This document shows positions 36,462-45,196 of a stretch of 47,579 bases of DNA, piece by piece. Origin of the DNA: Rubrivivax sp. (GTDB lineage: Bacteria; Pseudomonadota; Gammaproteobacteria; Burkholderiales; Burkholderiaceae_C); assembly GCA_016790425.1 (NCBI GenBank), contig JAEUPF010000024.1, positions 1-47,579 of the forward strand, in the 5' to 3' direction. Each line of letters opens with the position of its first letter. The first letter of the stretch is position 1. A program made the position numbers and the translations under genes. The notes below the pieces were generated by a model, which was not told where the DNA came from, did not search any database, and saw only the letters and a program-made list of their open reading frames with translations.

Positions 36462-39400
36462 TCACGCCGCCTCGGGCAGCAGCGACGCGAGCAACCTTGC
36501 CACGTGCACGGCTTCGCGTCCGCCGCCGTGCGCGATCTGCTGCCGGCAGCTCGTGCCGTCGGCAACGACGCAAGCCCCGGGCGCCTTGCGCAGCGCCGGC
36601 AGCAGCGACGCCTGGGCCATCTGCATCGACACCGCCTGGTGCTTCGCTTCGTAGCCGAACGGGCCGGCCATGCCGCAGCACGAGCTTTCGATCAATTCGG
36701 GCTTCGCGCCCGGAATCAGGCGCAGCACGTCGAGGACCGGGCTCATCGCGCCGAACGCCTTCTGGTGGCAGTGGCCGTGCACGAGCAGCGGCGCCGCGGC
36801 TGACCCCGGCGGCGCGGTCGACAACTCGGCGGCTCCGAGGGGCCGCAGGCCCGGCAGTGCGAAGCGCCCGGCCTTCGCCTCGCGAGCGACGAACTCCTCG
36901 AACATCAGCGCCTGCCGTGCCACCGTCTCGGCGCGCGCCCCCAGGCCGAGCACGAGCGCCTCGTCGCGCAGCGTGTACAGGCACGAGGGCTCCAGGCCGA
37001 CGATGGCGATGCCGGCTTCGGCGAACGGGTGCAGCGCGTCGACCAGCGCGCCCAGGCGCGCGCGCGCTTCGTCGACCATGCCGGTGGTCAGCCAGGTGCG
37101 GCCGCAGCAGTGGTGGCCCTCGGCGGCGTTCCTTCCGCCCTTCCTCACCGTGTGCAGTGCGTAGCCGGCGGCGCGCAGCACCTTCGCGGCGGCGAACGCG
37201 TTCTCGGTCTCGAACAAGCCGTTGAACGTGTCGACGAAGAGCACGGCGGCCTTGCCGGCGCCTTGCCCCGCGCGCGCCGCGGCGAGCGTCGCTTCGGCGC
37301 TGGCGAACAGCGGTTCGCCGGCCGTGCCCGTGCGGGTGGCGACGGCGCGCGCGGTGGCCGCGGTGCCTGGCGCGCCCGCCGCGGCGGCGTTGCCCGCGTT
37401 GCCTGCGGCGTCGAGCCTGCGCCAGAACGTGTCGCGGCGCCAGCGCGGCAGCTTGCGCGCGGCCGCCAGGCCAAGCCAGCGCTCGGAGAGCTTCGCCGCG
37501 CCCGGCAACGTGTCGCGCAGGTTGGCCAGCCAGGGCCAGCGGCTGGCGCGGTGGCCGTACTCGGGCAAGGCCGCGATCAGCCGCTCCTTCAGCGTGCTGC
37601 CGCGCCTGGCGCGTCGCTGCGCCGCCACCTCGATCTTCATGCGCGCCATGTCCACGCCGGTGGGGCATTCGCGCTTGCAGCCCTTGCAGGCGACGCACAG
37701 CTCCAGCGCCTCGGCCACCGCATCGCCCGTGAGCGCTTCGGCACCGAGCTGGCCCGACAGCGCCAGCCGCAGCGTGTTGGCGCGCCCTCGCGTGCCGTGC
37801 TGCTCGTCGCGCGTGGCGCGAAAGCTCGGGCACATCGTGCCGGCGTCGAACTTGCGGCAGTGGCCGTTGTTGTTGCACATCTCCACGGCCATCGCGAAGC
37901 CGCCGGTCGTGTCGCCACCCGTGCCCGGGGCGCTCAGCGCCTCGGTGACGGGGTCGTTCTGCACGTTCCAGGCCGACCAGTCGAGCGCCGGCTTCAGTTC
38001 GATGCGGCGGTAAGGGTGCGGCGCCGAGGGCGGCGGGAAGCGCAACAGCGCCGCGTCGTCCATCCGCGGCGGGTCGACGATCTTGCCGGGGTTGAAGAGG
38101 TTGCCGGGGTCCAGGTGCTGCTTGATGGCGCGGAAGGCGTGGTTCAGCTGCGGGCCGAACTGCCACTCGATCCACTCGCCGCGACACAGGCCGTCGCCGT
38201 GCTCGCCGCTGTAGGCGCCCTTGAACCGGCGCACGAGGGCGCTGGCTTCCTCGGCGATGGCGCGCATGCGGGCGGCGCCGCCCATCTCGCCGTTGCGGCC
38301 GTCCTGCCGCATGTCGAGGATCGGCCGCACGTGCAGCGTGCCCACCGAAGCATGCGCGTACCAGGTGCCGTGCGTGCCGTGGCGCGCGAACACCTCGGTC
38401 AGCGCGTCGGTGTAGTCCGCCAGGTGCGCCAGCGGCACGGCGCAGTCCTCGATGAAGCTCACCGGCTTGCCGTCGCCCTTGAGGCTCATCATGATGTTGA
38501 GGCCCGCCTTGCGCACTTCCCACAGCGCCTTCTGGGGCGCTTCGTTCTCCATGCGCACGACACCGCCCGCGGCGGGGTCGGTGAGTGCGAGCTTGTCGCC
38601 GGCGAGCTGAACGAGTCGGTCGAGCTGCGCGACCAGCGCGCCGCGGTCCGCGCCGGCGAACTCCACCAGCAGGATGGCCGCCGGCCGGCCGATGAGCGCG
38701 GTCTCCATCACCGGCTTGAACGCCGGGTTCGCCAGCGCCAGCTCGATCATGATGCGATCGACCAGCTCCACCGCCGTGGGGCCGAGCGTCACGATGTGCT
38801 GCGCCGCTTCCATCGCCGCGCGGAAGGTGGCGAAGTTGACGACGCCCAGCACGCGCTGGCGCGGCAGCTCGGCGAGCTGCAGCGTCAGGCTCCTGGTGAG
38901 CGCCAGCGTGCCCTCGCTGCCGACGAGCAGGTGCGCGAGGTTGACGCTGCCGTCGCGGGTGTACGGCCGCTCGCTCTGGCTGCGGAAGATGTCGAGGTTG
39001 TAGCCGCCGACGCGGCGCAGCACCTTCGGCCAGCGCGCTTCGATCTCGCCGGCATGCTGCTCGGCGAGGGCGCGCACGAAGGCGGCGATCTCGGCGGCGC
39101 GGCCGGACAGCTGTGCCAACGGGCCGAAGTCGGCGAGCGTGCCATCGGCCAGCCACGCACTGGCGCCGGCCACGTTGTGCACCATGTTGCCGTAGGCGAT
39201 GGAGCGGCTGCCGCAACTGTTGTTGCCGGCCATGCCGCCGAGCGTCGCCTGGGCGCTGGTCGAGACGTCCACCGGGTACCACAGGCCATGCGGCTTCAGC
39301 GCGGCGTTCAGCGCATCGAGGACGAGCCCCGGTTGCACCACGGCGCGGCCATTGGCGGCGTCGATCTCGATCAGGTTGCGCAGGTGCTTGCTGCTGTCGA

Positions 39401-39707
39401 TGACGAGCGCGGCGCCGGTGGTCTGCCCGCACTGGCTGGTGCCGGCGCCGCGCGGCAGCACCGGCACGCCAGCCTCGCGAGCGATCTGCAAGGCGGTGGC
39501 GACGTCCTCGTCGCTGGTCGGCACGAACACGCCCACCGGCATGATCTGGTAGATCGAGGCGTCGGTGGCATAGCGGCCGCGTGCAGCGGCATCGAAGAGC
39601 ACTTCGCCTCGCGTGTTCGCGCGCAGCGCCTTGGCCAGCGCGGCGTGCGCTTCGGCGATGCTGCCCTCCAGCGCAGCAGTGGTGCCCGGGCCAGGGTTTT
39701 TCGTCAC
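36462..39707 (-). CDS. FAD/4Fe-4S D-2-hydroxyacid dehydrogenase (YdiJ/Dld-II-like)
   Basis: About 1081 residues from the GTG at 39707; no ATG is available nearby and the frame stays open upstream by chance. N-terminal FAD-binding domain (VLPRGAGTSQCGQTTGAALV, then STSAQATLGGMAGNNSCGSRS), FAD-oxidase C-terminal region with SGEHGDGL, then two Fe-S clusters (MCNNNGHCRKF with MCPSFR near 610, and CVACKGCKRECPTG near 670) and two CCG modules (HHCCGRTW near 865 and SSCCGMAGPFG near 1012). This fused architecture belongs to D-lactate and D-2-hydroxyglutarate dehydrogenases. Substrate unresolved. Divergent from the aminotransferase. Confidence 0.9.
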   Translation of the reverse strand: MTKNPGPGTTAALEGSIAEAHAALAKALRANTRGEVLFDAAARGRYATDASIYQIMPVGVFVPTSDEDVATALQIAREAGVPVLPRGAGTSQCGQTTGAALVIDSSKHLRNLIEIDAANGRAVVQPGLVLDALNAALKPHGLWYPVDVSTSAQATLGGMAGNNSCGSRSIAYGNMVHNVAGASAWLADGTLADFGPLAQLSGRAAEIAAFVRALAEQHAGEIEARWPKVLRRVGGYNLDIFRSQSERPYTRDGSVNLAHLLVGSEGTLALTRSLTLQLAELPRQRVLGVVNFATFRAAMEAAQHIVTLGPTAVELVDRIMIELALANPAFKPVMETALIGRPAAILLVEFAGADRGALVAQLDRLVQLAGDKLALTDPAAGGVVRMENEAPQKALWEVRKAGLNIMMSLKGDGKPVSFIEDCAVPLAHLADYTDALTEVFARHGTHGTWYAHASVGTLHVRPILDMRQDGRNGEMGGAARMRAIAEEASALVRRFKGAYSGEHGDGLCRGEWIEWQFGPQLNHAFRAIKQHLDPGNLFNPGKIVDPPRMDDAALLRFPPPSAPHPYRRIELKPALDWSAWNVQNDPVTEALSAPGTGGDTTGGFAMAVEMCNNNGHCRKFDAGTMCPSFRATRDEQHGTRGRANTLRLALSGQLGAEALTGDAVAEALELCVACKGCKRECPTGVDMARMKIEVAAQRRARRGSTLKERLIAALPEYGHRASRWPWLANLRDTLPGAAKLSERWLGLAAARKLPRWRRDTFWRRLDAAGNAGNAAAAGAPGTAATARAVATRTGTAGEPLFASAEATLAAARAGQGAGKAAVLFVDTFNGLFETENAFAAAKVLRAAGYALHTVRKGGRNAAEGHHCCGRTWLTTGMVDEARARLGALVDALHPFAEAGIAIVGLEPSCLYTLRDEALVLGLGARAETVARQALMFEEFVAREAKAGRFALPGLRPLGAAELSTAPPGSAAAPLLVHGHCHQKAFGAMSPVLDVLRLIPGAKPELIESSCCGMAGPFGYEAKHQAVSMQMAQASLLPALRKAPGACVVADGTSCRQQIAHGGGREAVHVARLLASLLPEAA

Positions 39708-39851
39708 GATGCGGATGATGCCTCGCTCGCTGCGCCGCAGGGCCCTTCGGCGCACCCGAGAGGGAAAACGCTTGCCACCGCGCGCGGCGGCCGGTGCAAA
39801 GATGGCGCCGACGCGGTGCGCTGCGCCACTGTGTTCCTGCCCGCTCCCCCC

Positions 39852-41093
39852 ATGCTGCAACTCGACATCCACCCCACCGGCCGCCACTTCCTGCAGATTC
39901 CCGGGCCGAGCCCGGTGCCCGACCGCATCCTGCGGGCGATGAGCCTGCCCACCATCGACCACCGCGGGCCCGAGTTCGGGGCGCTCGGGCTGAAGGTGCT
40001 GGCCGGCCTGCGCGAGGTGTTCAAGACGCGGCACCCGGTGATCGTCTACCCGTCTTCGGGCACCGGCGCCTGGGAGGCGGCGCTCGTCAACACGCTGTCG
40101 GCGGGCGACCGCGTGCTGATGTTCGAGACCGGGCACTTCGCTTCGCTGTGGGCGAAGCTGGCGCAGCGGCTCGGCCTGCAAACCGAGGTGCTGGCCTGGC
40201 AAGGCAGCGACGAGCAGCTGCCGGCGGCGCCCGGCTGGCGGCGCGGTGTCGATGCCGCGCTGATCGAGAAGCGCCTGCGCGAGGACACGTCGCACGCGAT
40301 CAAGGCCCTGTGCGTGGTGCACAACGAGACCTCCACCGGCGTCACTTCCGACATCGCCGCCGTGCGCCGCGCCATCGACGCCGCCGGGCACCCGGCGCTG
40401 TTCATGGTCGACACGATCTCGGGGCTGGCCAGCGCCGACTACCGCCACGACGAGTGGGGCGTCGACGTCACCGTCAGCGGTTCGCAGAAGGGGCTGATGC
40501 TGCCCCCGGGCATCGGCTTCAACGCCATCTCGCCGCGTGCGCTCGAGGCCGCCAGGAGCGCGAAGCTGCCGCGCTCGTACTTCGCGTGGGACGAGATCGT
40601 GGCGATGAACCAGGACGGCTACTGGCCGTACACGCCGAACACGAACCTGCTGTACGGCTTGTCGGAGTCGCTCGACATGCTGGCCGCCGAGGGGCTGCCG
40701 CAGGTGTTCGCGCGGCACCGGCGCTGGGCGGCCGGCGTGCGCGCGGCGGTGAACGCGTGGGGCCTGCCGATCCAGTGCGCCGATGCCTCGGTGTACTCGC
40801 CGGTGCTCACCGGCGTCATCACGCCGCCGGGGTTGGATGCCGACGCGCTGCGGCGGCTGATCCACGAGCGCTTCGACCTCTCGCTCGGCACGGGGCTGGG
40901 CAAGGTGAAGGGGCGCATGTTCCGCATCGGGCACCTGGGCGACAGCAACGACCTGACGCTGCTGGCCACGCTCGCCGGTTGCGAGATGGGCATGAAGCTC
41001 GCAGGGATGAAGCTGGCCGGCAGCGGCGTGGCCGCGGCGATGGAACACTTCGCCAGCCACGCGGCGCCCAAGCCGCTGCAGCGGGCCGCCTGA
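39852..41093 (+). CDS. Serine-glyoxylate/alanine-glyoxylate-type aminotransferase
   Basis: PLP enzyme of class V, 413 residues from the ATG at 39852 (MLQLDIHPTGRHFLQIPGPS). Family motifs IPGPSPVPDRILRAM and TIDHRGPEFGALG, and the PLP lysine K213 in VSGSQKGLMLPPG. Residues of the glyoxylate group (YFAWDEIVAMNQDGYWPYTPNT) are present. It transfers an amino group between serine or alanine and glyoxylate. No Shine-Dalgarno sequence is evident. The 144-base gap to the divergent dehydrogenase carries a possible TTGCCA/TGCAAA pair (near 39771-39799), which is weak. Confidence 0.9.
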   Translation: MLQLDIHPTGRHFLQIPGPSPVPDRILRAMSLPTIDHRGPEFGALGLKVLAGLREVFKTRHPVIVYPSSGTGAWEAALVNTLSAGDRVLMFETGHFASLWAKLAQRLGLQTEVLAWQGSDEQLPAAPGWRRGVDAALIEKRLREDTSHAIKALCVVHNETSTGVTSDIAAVRRAIDAAGHPALFMVDTISGLASADYRHDEWGVDVTVSGSQKGLMLPPGIGFNAISPRALEAARSAKLPRSYFAWDEIVAMNQDGYWPYTPNTNLLYGLSESLDMLAAEGLPQVFARHRRWAAGVRAAVNAWGLPIQCADASVYSPVLTGVITPPGLDADALRRLIHERFDLSLGTGLGKVKGRMFRIGHLGDSNDLTLLATLAGCEMGMKLAGMKLAGSGVAAAMEHFASHAAPKPLQRAA

Positions 41094-41159
41094 GGCCCCT
41101 CGTTCTTTCGCGGGCTCGCTCCTCCGCGGCCGCGGCAACACGAAGACGGAGACACACGC

Positions 41160-42152
41160 ATGCAACGACGCCTCTTCTGCCAGGCTGCCGCCACCGGCGC
41201 CGCCAGCGCCGCCACGCTGGCCTGGCCGCGCTTCGCGTTCGCGCAGGCCGACTGGCCCACGGGCCCGGTGCGCATCGTCGTCGGCTTCCCGCCCGGCGGC
41301 GGCACCGATGCGCTGGCGCGCGTGCTGGCCACCAAGCTCACCGAGATGTGGAAGCAGCAGGTGCTCGTGGAAACCAAGGCCGGCGTGGCCGGCGTGCTGG
41401 CCGCCGAGTACACCGCGCAGCAGCCGAGCGACGGCAGCGTGCTGCTGATGGCGCACATCAACAGCCATGCGCTCGGCCCGGTGCTGCAGCCCAAGCTGCG
41501 CTACGACGTCGAGCGCGATTTCGTGCCGATCGTGATGGTGGGCGTGACGCCCAACCTGCTCATCGCGCACCCGGGCCAGAAGGCGCTCACCGTGCCCGAG
41601 ATCGTCGCCGCGTGCAAGGCGGCTCCGGGCAAGGTGAGCTTCGGCTCGGCCGGCGCCGGCTCGGCGCAGCACCTGGCGCTGGAGATGTTCAAGCTCGCCG
41701 CGGGCATCGACGTGATCCACGTGCCGTACAAGGGCAGCGGCCCGCTGCTCACCGACCTGATGGGCGGCCAGATCCAGTACAGCTTCGACACCATGACCGC
41801 TGCGACGCCGCACGTGAAGAGCGGCAAGGTGACGGCGATCGCGCAGACGCGCGGCAAGCGCGCCAAGGGCCACCCCAACGTGCCGACGATGCAGGAACTC
41901 GGCTACCCCGGCTTCGAGGCGACCACCTGGTACGGCCTCGTCGGGCCGGGGAAGCTGCCGGCGGCGATCGCGGCCAGGATCAACCGCGACGTCAACACCA
42001 TCCTCGCGATGCCCGACGTGCAGGAGCGGATGGACACCTACGGCGCCGAGGACGGCGGCGGCACGCAGGAGAAGTTCGCCTCCTTCATCCGCGGCGAGAT
42101 CGCCAAGTGGGGCAAGGTTGTGAAGGACGGGAACGTGAGGGTCGACAGTTAG
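41160..42152 (+). CDS. Bug/TctC-family substrate-binding protein (5)
   Basis: 330 residues, signal peptide with a twin-arginine-like start (QRRLFCQAAATGAASAATLAWPRFAFAQ). Signatures VVGFPPGGGTDALAR, VETKAGVAGVLAAE (a change from ENxPGAGG), HVPYKGSGPLLTDLMGGQIQ and HPNVPTMQELGY. GGAGA precedes the ATG. It lies 66 bases after the aminotransferase on the same strand and is probably in its operon. Ligand unknown. Confidence 0.9.
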   Translation: MQRRLFCQAAATGAASAATLAWPRFAFAQADWPTGPVRIVVGFPPGGGTDALARVLATKLTEMWKQQVLVETKAGVAGVLAAEYTAQQPSDGSVLLMAHINSHALGPVLQPKLRYDVERDFVPIVMVGVTPNLLIAHPGQKALTVPEIVAACKAAPGKVSFGSAGAGSAQHLALEMFKLAAGIDVIHVPYKGSGPLLTDLMGGQIQYSFDTMTAATPHVKSGKVTAIAQTRGKRAKGHPNVPTMQELGYPGFEATTWYGLVGPGKLPAAIAARINRDVNTILAMPDVQERMDTYGAEDGGGTQEKFASFIRGEIAKWGKVVKDGNVRVDS

Positions 42153-42159
42153 GCCGCGG

Positions 42160-42645
42160 GTGACCACGGCCGTGTCGAAGACGGTGCGGCTGCTCGCCGG
42201 CGGCAACCCGCAGGTCGCCAAGGGCGAAGGCGACGGGCCCGTGCAGGCGTACATCGCCGCGATGCCCGGGTGGAAGCGCGCGGTCGGGCAGCGGATCGAT
42301 GCGCTCGTCGCGCGGCACGTGCCGGGCGCGCGCAAGGCGGTGAAGTGGAACTCGCCCTTCTACGGCCCCGCCGACGAAGGCCGCGGCTGGTTCCTCTCGT
42401 TCCACGTCTTCACGCGCTTCGTCAAGGTGACGTTCTTCAACGGCGCGGCACTGAAGCCGGTGCCGCCGGGCGGCCAGCAGCCCGAGGCGCGCTGGGTCGA
42501 CGTGCACGAGGGCGACCTCGACGAAGCGCAAATGAGCGACTGGATCCGCCAGGCCGCCGCGCTGCCCGGCTGGAGCGGCGGCAACGCTTCCATCGCCGGT
42601 TCGGGTGCAGCGGCGAAGTCGGCAACGCGAAAGGCCGGCCGATGA
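42160..42645 (+). CDS. DUF1801 domain protein (1)
   Basis: 161 residues from the GTG at 42160. The domain is of the YdhG/DUF1801 type (VQAYIAAMPGWKRAVGQRIDALV, then AVKWNSPFYG and FFNGAAL). Function unknown. It follows receptor 5 by 7 bases and overlaps the next gene by 4 (ATGA), so the DUF1801 pair is translated together. Confidence 0.85.
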   Translation: MTTAVSKTVRLLAGGNPQVAKGEGDGPVQAYIAAMPGWKRAVGQRIDALVARHVPGARKAVKWNSPFYGPADEGRGWFLSFHVFTRFVKVTFFNGAALKPVPPGGQQPEARWVDVHEGDLDEAQMSDWIRQAAALPGWSGGNASIAGSGAAAKSATRKAGR

Positions 42646-43106
42646 AGAAGAGCGAAGCGGAAGCGGGCGCGGCCGCTGCGCCGTCCGCGCTGATCGACGC
42701 CAAGATCGCCGCGCTTGCGGACTGGCGCGGCCCGATGCTCGCCCGCCTGCGCGCCGTGGTGCTCGCCGCCGACGCCGGCGTGGTGGAGGAGTGGAAGTGG
42801 GACACGCCCGTGTGGTCCGCCGACGGCATCATCACCACCGGCGAGGTCTACAAGAGCGTCGTCAAGATGACGTTCGCCAAGGGCGCATCGTTGCCCGACC
42901 CGGCGCGCCTCTTCAACGCCAGCCTCGAAGGCAACGTTCGCCGCGCGATCGACTTCCGCGACGGGGACAAGGTCGACGCGAAGGCGCTGAAGGATCTGGT
43001 GCGCGCCGCGGCGGCGCTGAACCGGTCCAGGCGCGCGGCGAAGAAGGCACCAGCGAAGAAGGCACCAGCGAAGAAGGCACCAGCGAAGAAGGCAGCGGCG
43101 AGGTAG
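42642..43106 (+). CDS. DUF1801 domain protein (2) with lysine-rich repeat tail
   Basis: 154 residues. The DUF1801 core has EEWKWDTPVWSADGIITTGEVYKSVVKMTF. The last 25 residues are a KKAPA repeat tail like that of histone H1-like proteins, coded by 15-bp repeats. Such tails often bind nucleic acid non-specifically; that role is inference here. The ATG overlaps the first DUF1801 gene stop. Confidence 0.85.
   Translation: MKKSEAEAGAAAAPSALIDAKIAALADWRGPMLARLRAVVLAADAGVVEEWKWDTPVWSADGIITTGEVYKSVVKMTFAKGASLPDPARLFNASLEGNVRRAIDFRDGDKVDAKALKDLVRAAAALNRSRRAAKKAPAKKAPAKKAPAKKAAAR
43041..43100 (+). repeat. 15-bp tandem repeat, four units
   Basis: GAAGAAGGCACCAGC occurs exactly three times (43041-43055, 43056-43070, 43071-43085), then a variant copy (43086-43100). 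It encodes the KKAPA tail of the second DUF1801 protein. Confidence 0.88.
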
Positions 43107-43142
43107 GCGGCGCGCCGCACGGCGGTGGCGGTGCCGCGGTGC

Positions 43143-44114
43143 TCACGCGGCCCCGCGGGTGTTGACGTACAGCGCGTACAGCGAGTGGCTCGCGGCCATG
43201 AAGAGCCGGTTGCGCTTCGGCCCGCCGAAACACACGTTGGCGCAGCGCTCGGGCAGGTGGATGTGCGCCAGTGCCCGCCCTTGCGGGTCGTAGACGCGCA
43301 CGCCGTCGAGCTGCTCGGGCTTCGCGGCGAGCGAGCCGTCGCTGCCCAGGCCGCACCAGAGGTTGCCGAGCACGTCGACCGCGAAGCCGTCGTAGGCGCC
43401 GGGGCCTTCGGCGCTGACGAACAGGCGCTTGTTGACGAGCTTGTCGCCAGCCACGTCGTAGGCCCAGATCAGGCGGTGCGGCCTGGCGCGGCTCTCGACG
43501 ACGTACAACGTCTTTTCGTCGGGGCTGAAGGCCAGGCCGTTGGAGCCGGCGAGGTCGTCGGCGACGCAGGTGAGCTCGCCCGTCATCGGGTCGATGCGGT
43601 AGACGCCGTGCGGCAGCTCGGGCTCGGCCGGCTCGCCTTCCCACCAGCCGAGGATGCCGAACGGCGGGTCGGTGAACCAGATCGCGCCTTTGCCGTCGCC
43701 GGTCGTCTGGCAGACGATGTCGTTCGGTGAATTGAGCCGCTTGCCCTTGTAGCGCTCGGCCAGCACGGTGATGCGGCCGTCGTACTCGGTGCGCGTGACA
43801 CGGCGCGTGCCGTGTTCGCAGGCGAGCAGGCGGCCGGCGGTGTCGCGGCACAACCCGTTGGCGTGGTTGCTCGGGGCGCGGAAGTCGGAGAGGGCACCGT
43901 TCGTCTCGTCCCAGCGCACGATGCGGTTGTTCGGGATGTCGCTGAACAGCAGATAGCGGCCGTCGCCGAACCACACCGGCCCTTCGGCCCAGTAGAAGCC
44001 GGTGGCCAGGCGCTCGACGGTGCCCGAGAGCAGCCGCAGCGCCAGGAAGCGCTCGTCGAGCACCTCGATGCTCGGGTCGGGCAGGCGGTGGTTGGGCGTG
44101 AAGGGTTCATTCAT
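43143..44114 (-). CDS. SMP-30/gluconolactonase-family lactonase
   Basis: Beta-propeller lactonase, 323 residues. The metal-binding residues of the family are found: E44 (AEGPVWFG), N192 (SNGLAFSPD) and D242 (YDGFAVD), with the lid segment LNSPNDIV at 128-134. Hydrolyses a sugar or related lactone. GAGGA precedes the ATG by 8 bases. The D-2-hydroxyacid dehydrogenase gene is 11 bases upstream; both probably belong to the TRAP operon, which suggests catabolism of sugar acids. Confidence 0.9.
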   Translation of the reverse strand: MNEPFTPNHRLPDPSIEVLDERFLALRLLSGTVERLATGFYWAEGPVWFGDGRYLLFSDIPNNRIVRWDETNGALSDFRAPSNHANGLCRDTAGRLLACEHGTRRVTRTEYDGRITVLAERYKGKRLNSPNDIVCQTTGDGKGAIWFTDPPFGILGWWEGEPAEPELPHGVYRIDPMTGELTCVADDLAGSNGLAFSPDEKTLYVVESRARPHRLIWAYDVAGDKLVNKRLFVSAEGPGAYDGFAVDVLGNLWCGLGSDGSLAAKPEQLDGVRVYDPQGRALAHIHLPERCANVCFGGPKRNRLFMAASHSLYALYVNTRGAA

Positions 44115-44125
44115 CGCGGTGTTCC

Positions 44126-45148
44126 TCACACGGTGCGCAGCGCCGCGAGCCGGCTGGCGCGTTGCGGGTTGACGGCGCCTCGTGGCATGCCGCCACGCAG
44201 CAGCTCGGCGAGCTGGGCCACGGTCTCCAGGGCCTGGTGCTCCACCGCCGCCGGTGTCAGGCCGCCGATGTGCGGCGTGGCGATGACGAGCGGATGCGCG
44301 GCGAGCGCGGGGCTGGGCATCTGGTCGGGAGCACGGCCGACGTCGAGCGCGCAGCCGGCAAGGTGGCCGCTCTCCAGCGCCTCGACCAGCGCCGCCTCGT
44401 CGACGAGGTTGCCGCGTGCGGCATTGACGAACACCGAGCCTGGCTTCATCTGCGCGAAGCGGCGCGCGTCGAAGAGGTTCTCGGTTTCGGGCAGGGCCGG
44501 CGCCAGGCACACGACGTGGTCGGCCGCGGCGAGCAGGTCTTCGATGCTCGCCGGCTCGATCGCGCGCTGCGCGCCCGCCCCGGCGGCGCCGGGAACCTCC
44601 AGCAACGGGTCGGCGACGAGAACGCGCATGCCGAACGCCTGCGCCAGCTCGGCCACGCGCCGGCCGATGCGCCCGTAGCCGACGATGCCGATGGTCGAGC
44701 CGCGCAGCTCGCGCCCCATCGCCACGCGCGGCCGCGTTCCGGCGCGGTACGACAGCACCGCCTCGCTGAAGCCGCGCGACAGATCGATGAGCGCGCCGAC
44801 CACCCACTCGGCCACGGCGTTGGCGAAGCCGGCGCTCGCCTGCGTAACCAGAACGCCGCGGGCGCTGGCTGCATCGACGTCGATGTTGCGGATGTCGACC
44901 GCGCAGCGCAGGAACACCGCCAGCTCGGGCCCGCAGGCGGCGAAGAATTCTTCGCTCGCCGCGGTGCGCCGGTCGCTAACGATGGCGTGGCAGCCGCGCG
45001 CCGCTTCCGCCAGCGCGGCGCCGTCGAGCGCTTGCGGGCTTTCATGCAAGCGCACTTCACCCAGCGCACGCAGGGCGGCCAGCGCCTTGTCGCCGTAGTA
45101 CAGCGCCCGCGCGGCCGGGTCGAAGGTGAGGAAGATCGTGATCGGCAT
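44126..45148 (-). CDS. D-2-hydroxyacid dehydrogenase-like protein with altered active site
   Basis: 340 residues. NAD(P)-binding motif GYGRIG (157-162), substrate arginine R245 (AARGNLVDE) and the histidine H293 (TPHIGG) are present. Normally the catalytic Glu sits in a DVFxxEP motif; here the stretch is DVGRAPDQMP (269-278), with Pro274 at the Glu position and Asp275 beside it. The enzyme could still be active if Asp275 takes that role, or it could have another reaction. Likely part of the TRAP-lactonase operon (48 bases from dctM, 11 from the lactonase). Confidence 0.88.
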   Translation of the reverse strand: MPITIFLTFDPAARALYYGDKALAALRALGEVRLHESPQALDGAALAEAARGCHAIVSDRRTAASEEFFAACGPELAVFLRCAVDIRNIDVDAASARGVLVTQASAGFANAVAEWVVGALIDLSRGFSEAVLSYRAGTRPRVAMGRELRGSTIGIVGYGRIGRRVAELAQAFGMRVLVADPLLEVPGAAGAGAQRAIEPASIEDLLAAADHVVCLAPALPETENLFDARRFAQMKPGSVFVNAARGNLVDEAALVEALESGHLAGCALDVGRAPDQMPSPALAAHPLVIATPHIGGLTPAAVEHQALETVAQLAELLRGGMPRGAVNPQRASRLAALRTV

Positions 45149-45196
45149 CGTGCCGCTGCCTGCTTCCCGTCGGCCGGCCAGCCGCGGGAACCGGTG

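Noticed and set aside
37029-39851. Long plus-strand open frame upstream of the aminotransferase
   Set aside because: It is antisense to the dehydrogenase; the conserved aminotransferase N-terminus starts at 39852.
36462-42335. Minus-strand open frame of nearly 2000 codons
   Set aside because: Only the part up to 39707 is the flavin dehydrogenase. The rest is antisense to the aminotransferase and receptor genes and has no recognisable features.
43041-43100. CRISPR-like array
   Set aside because: Units are 15 bases, directly adjacent and in frame with the protein; there are no spacers and no cas genes.
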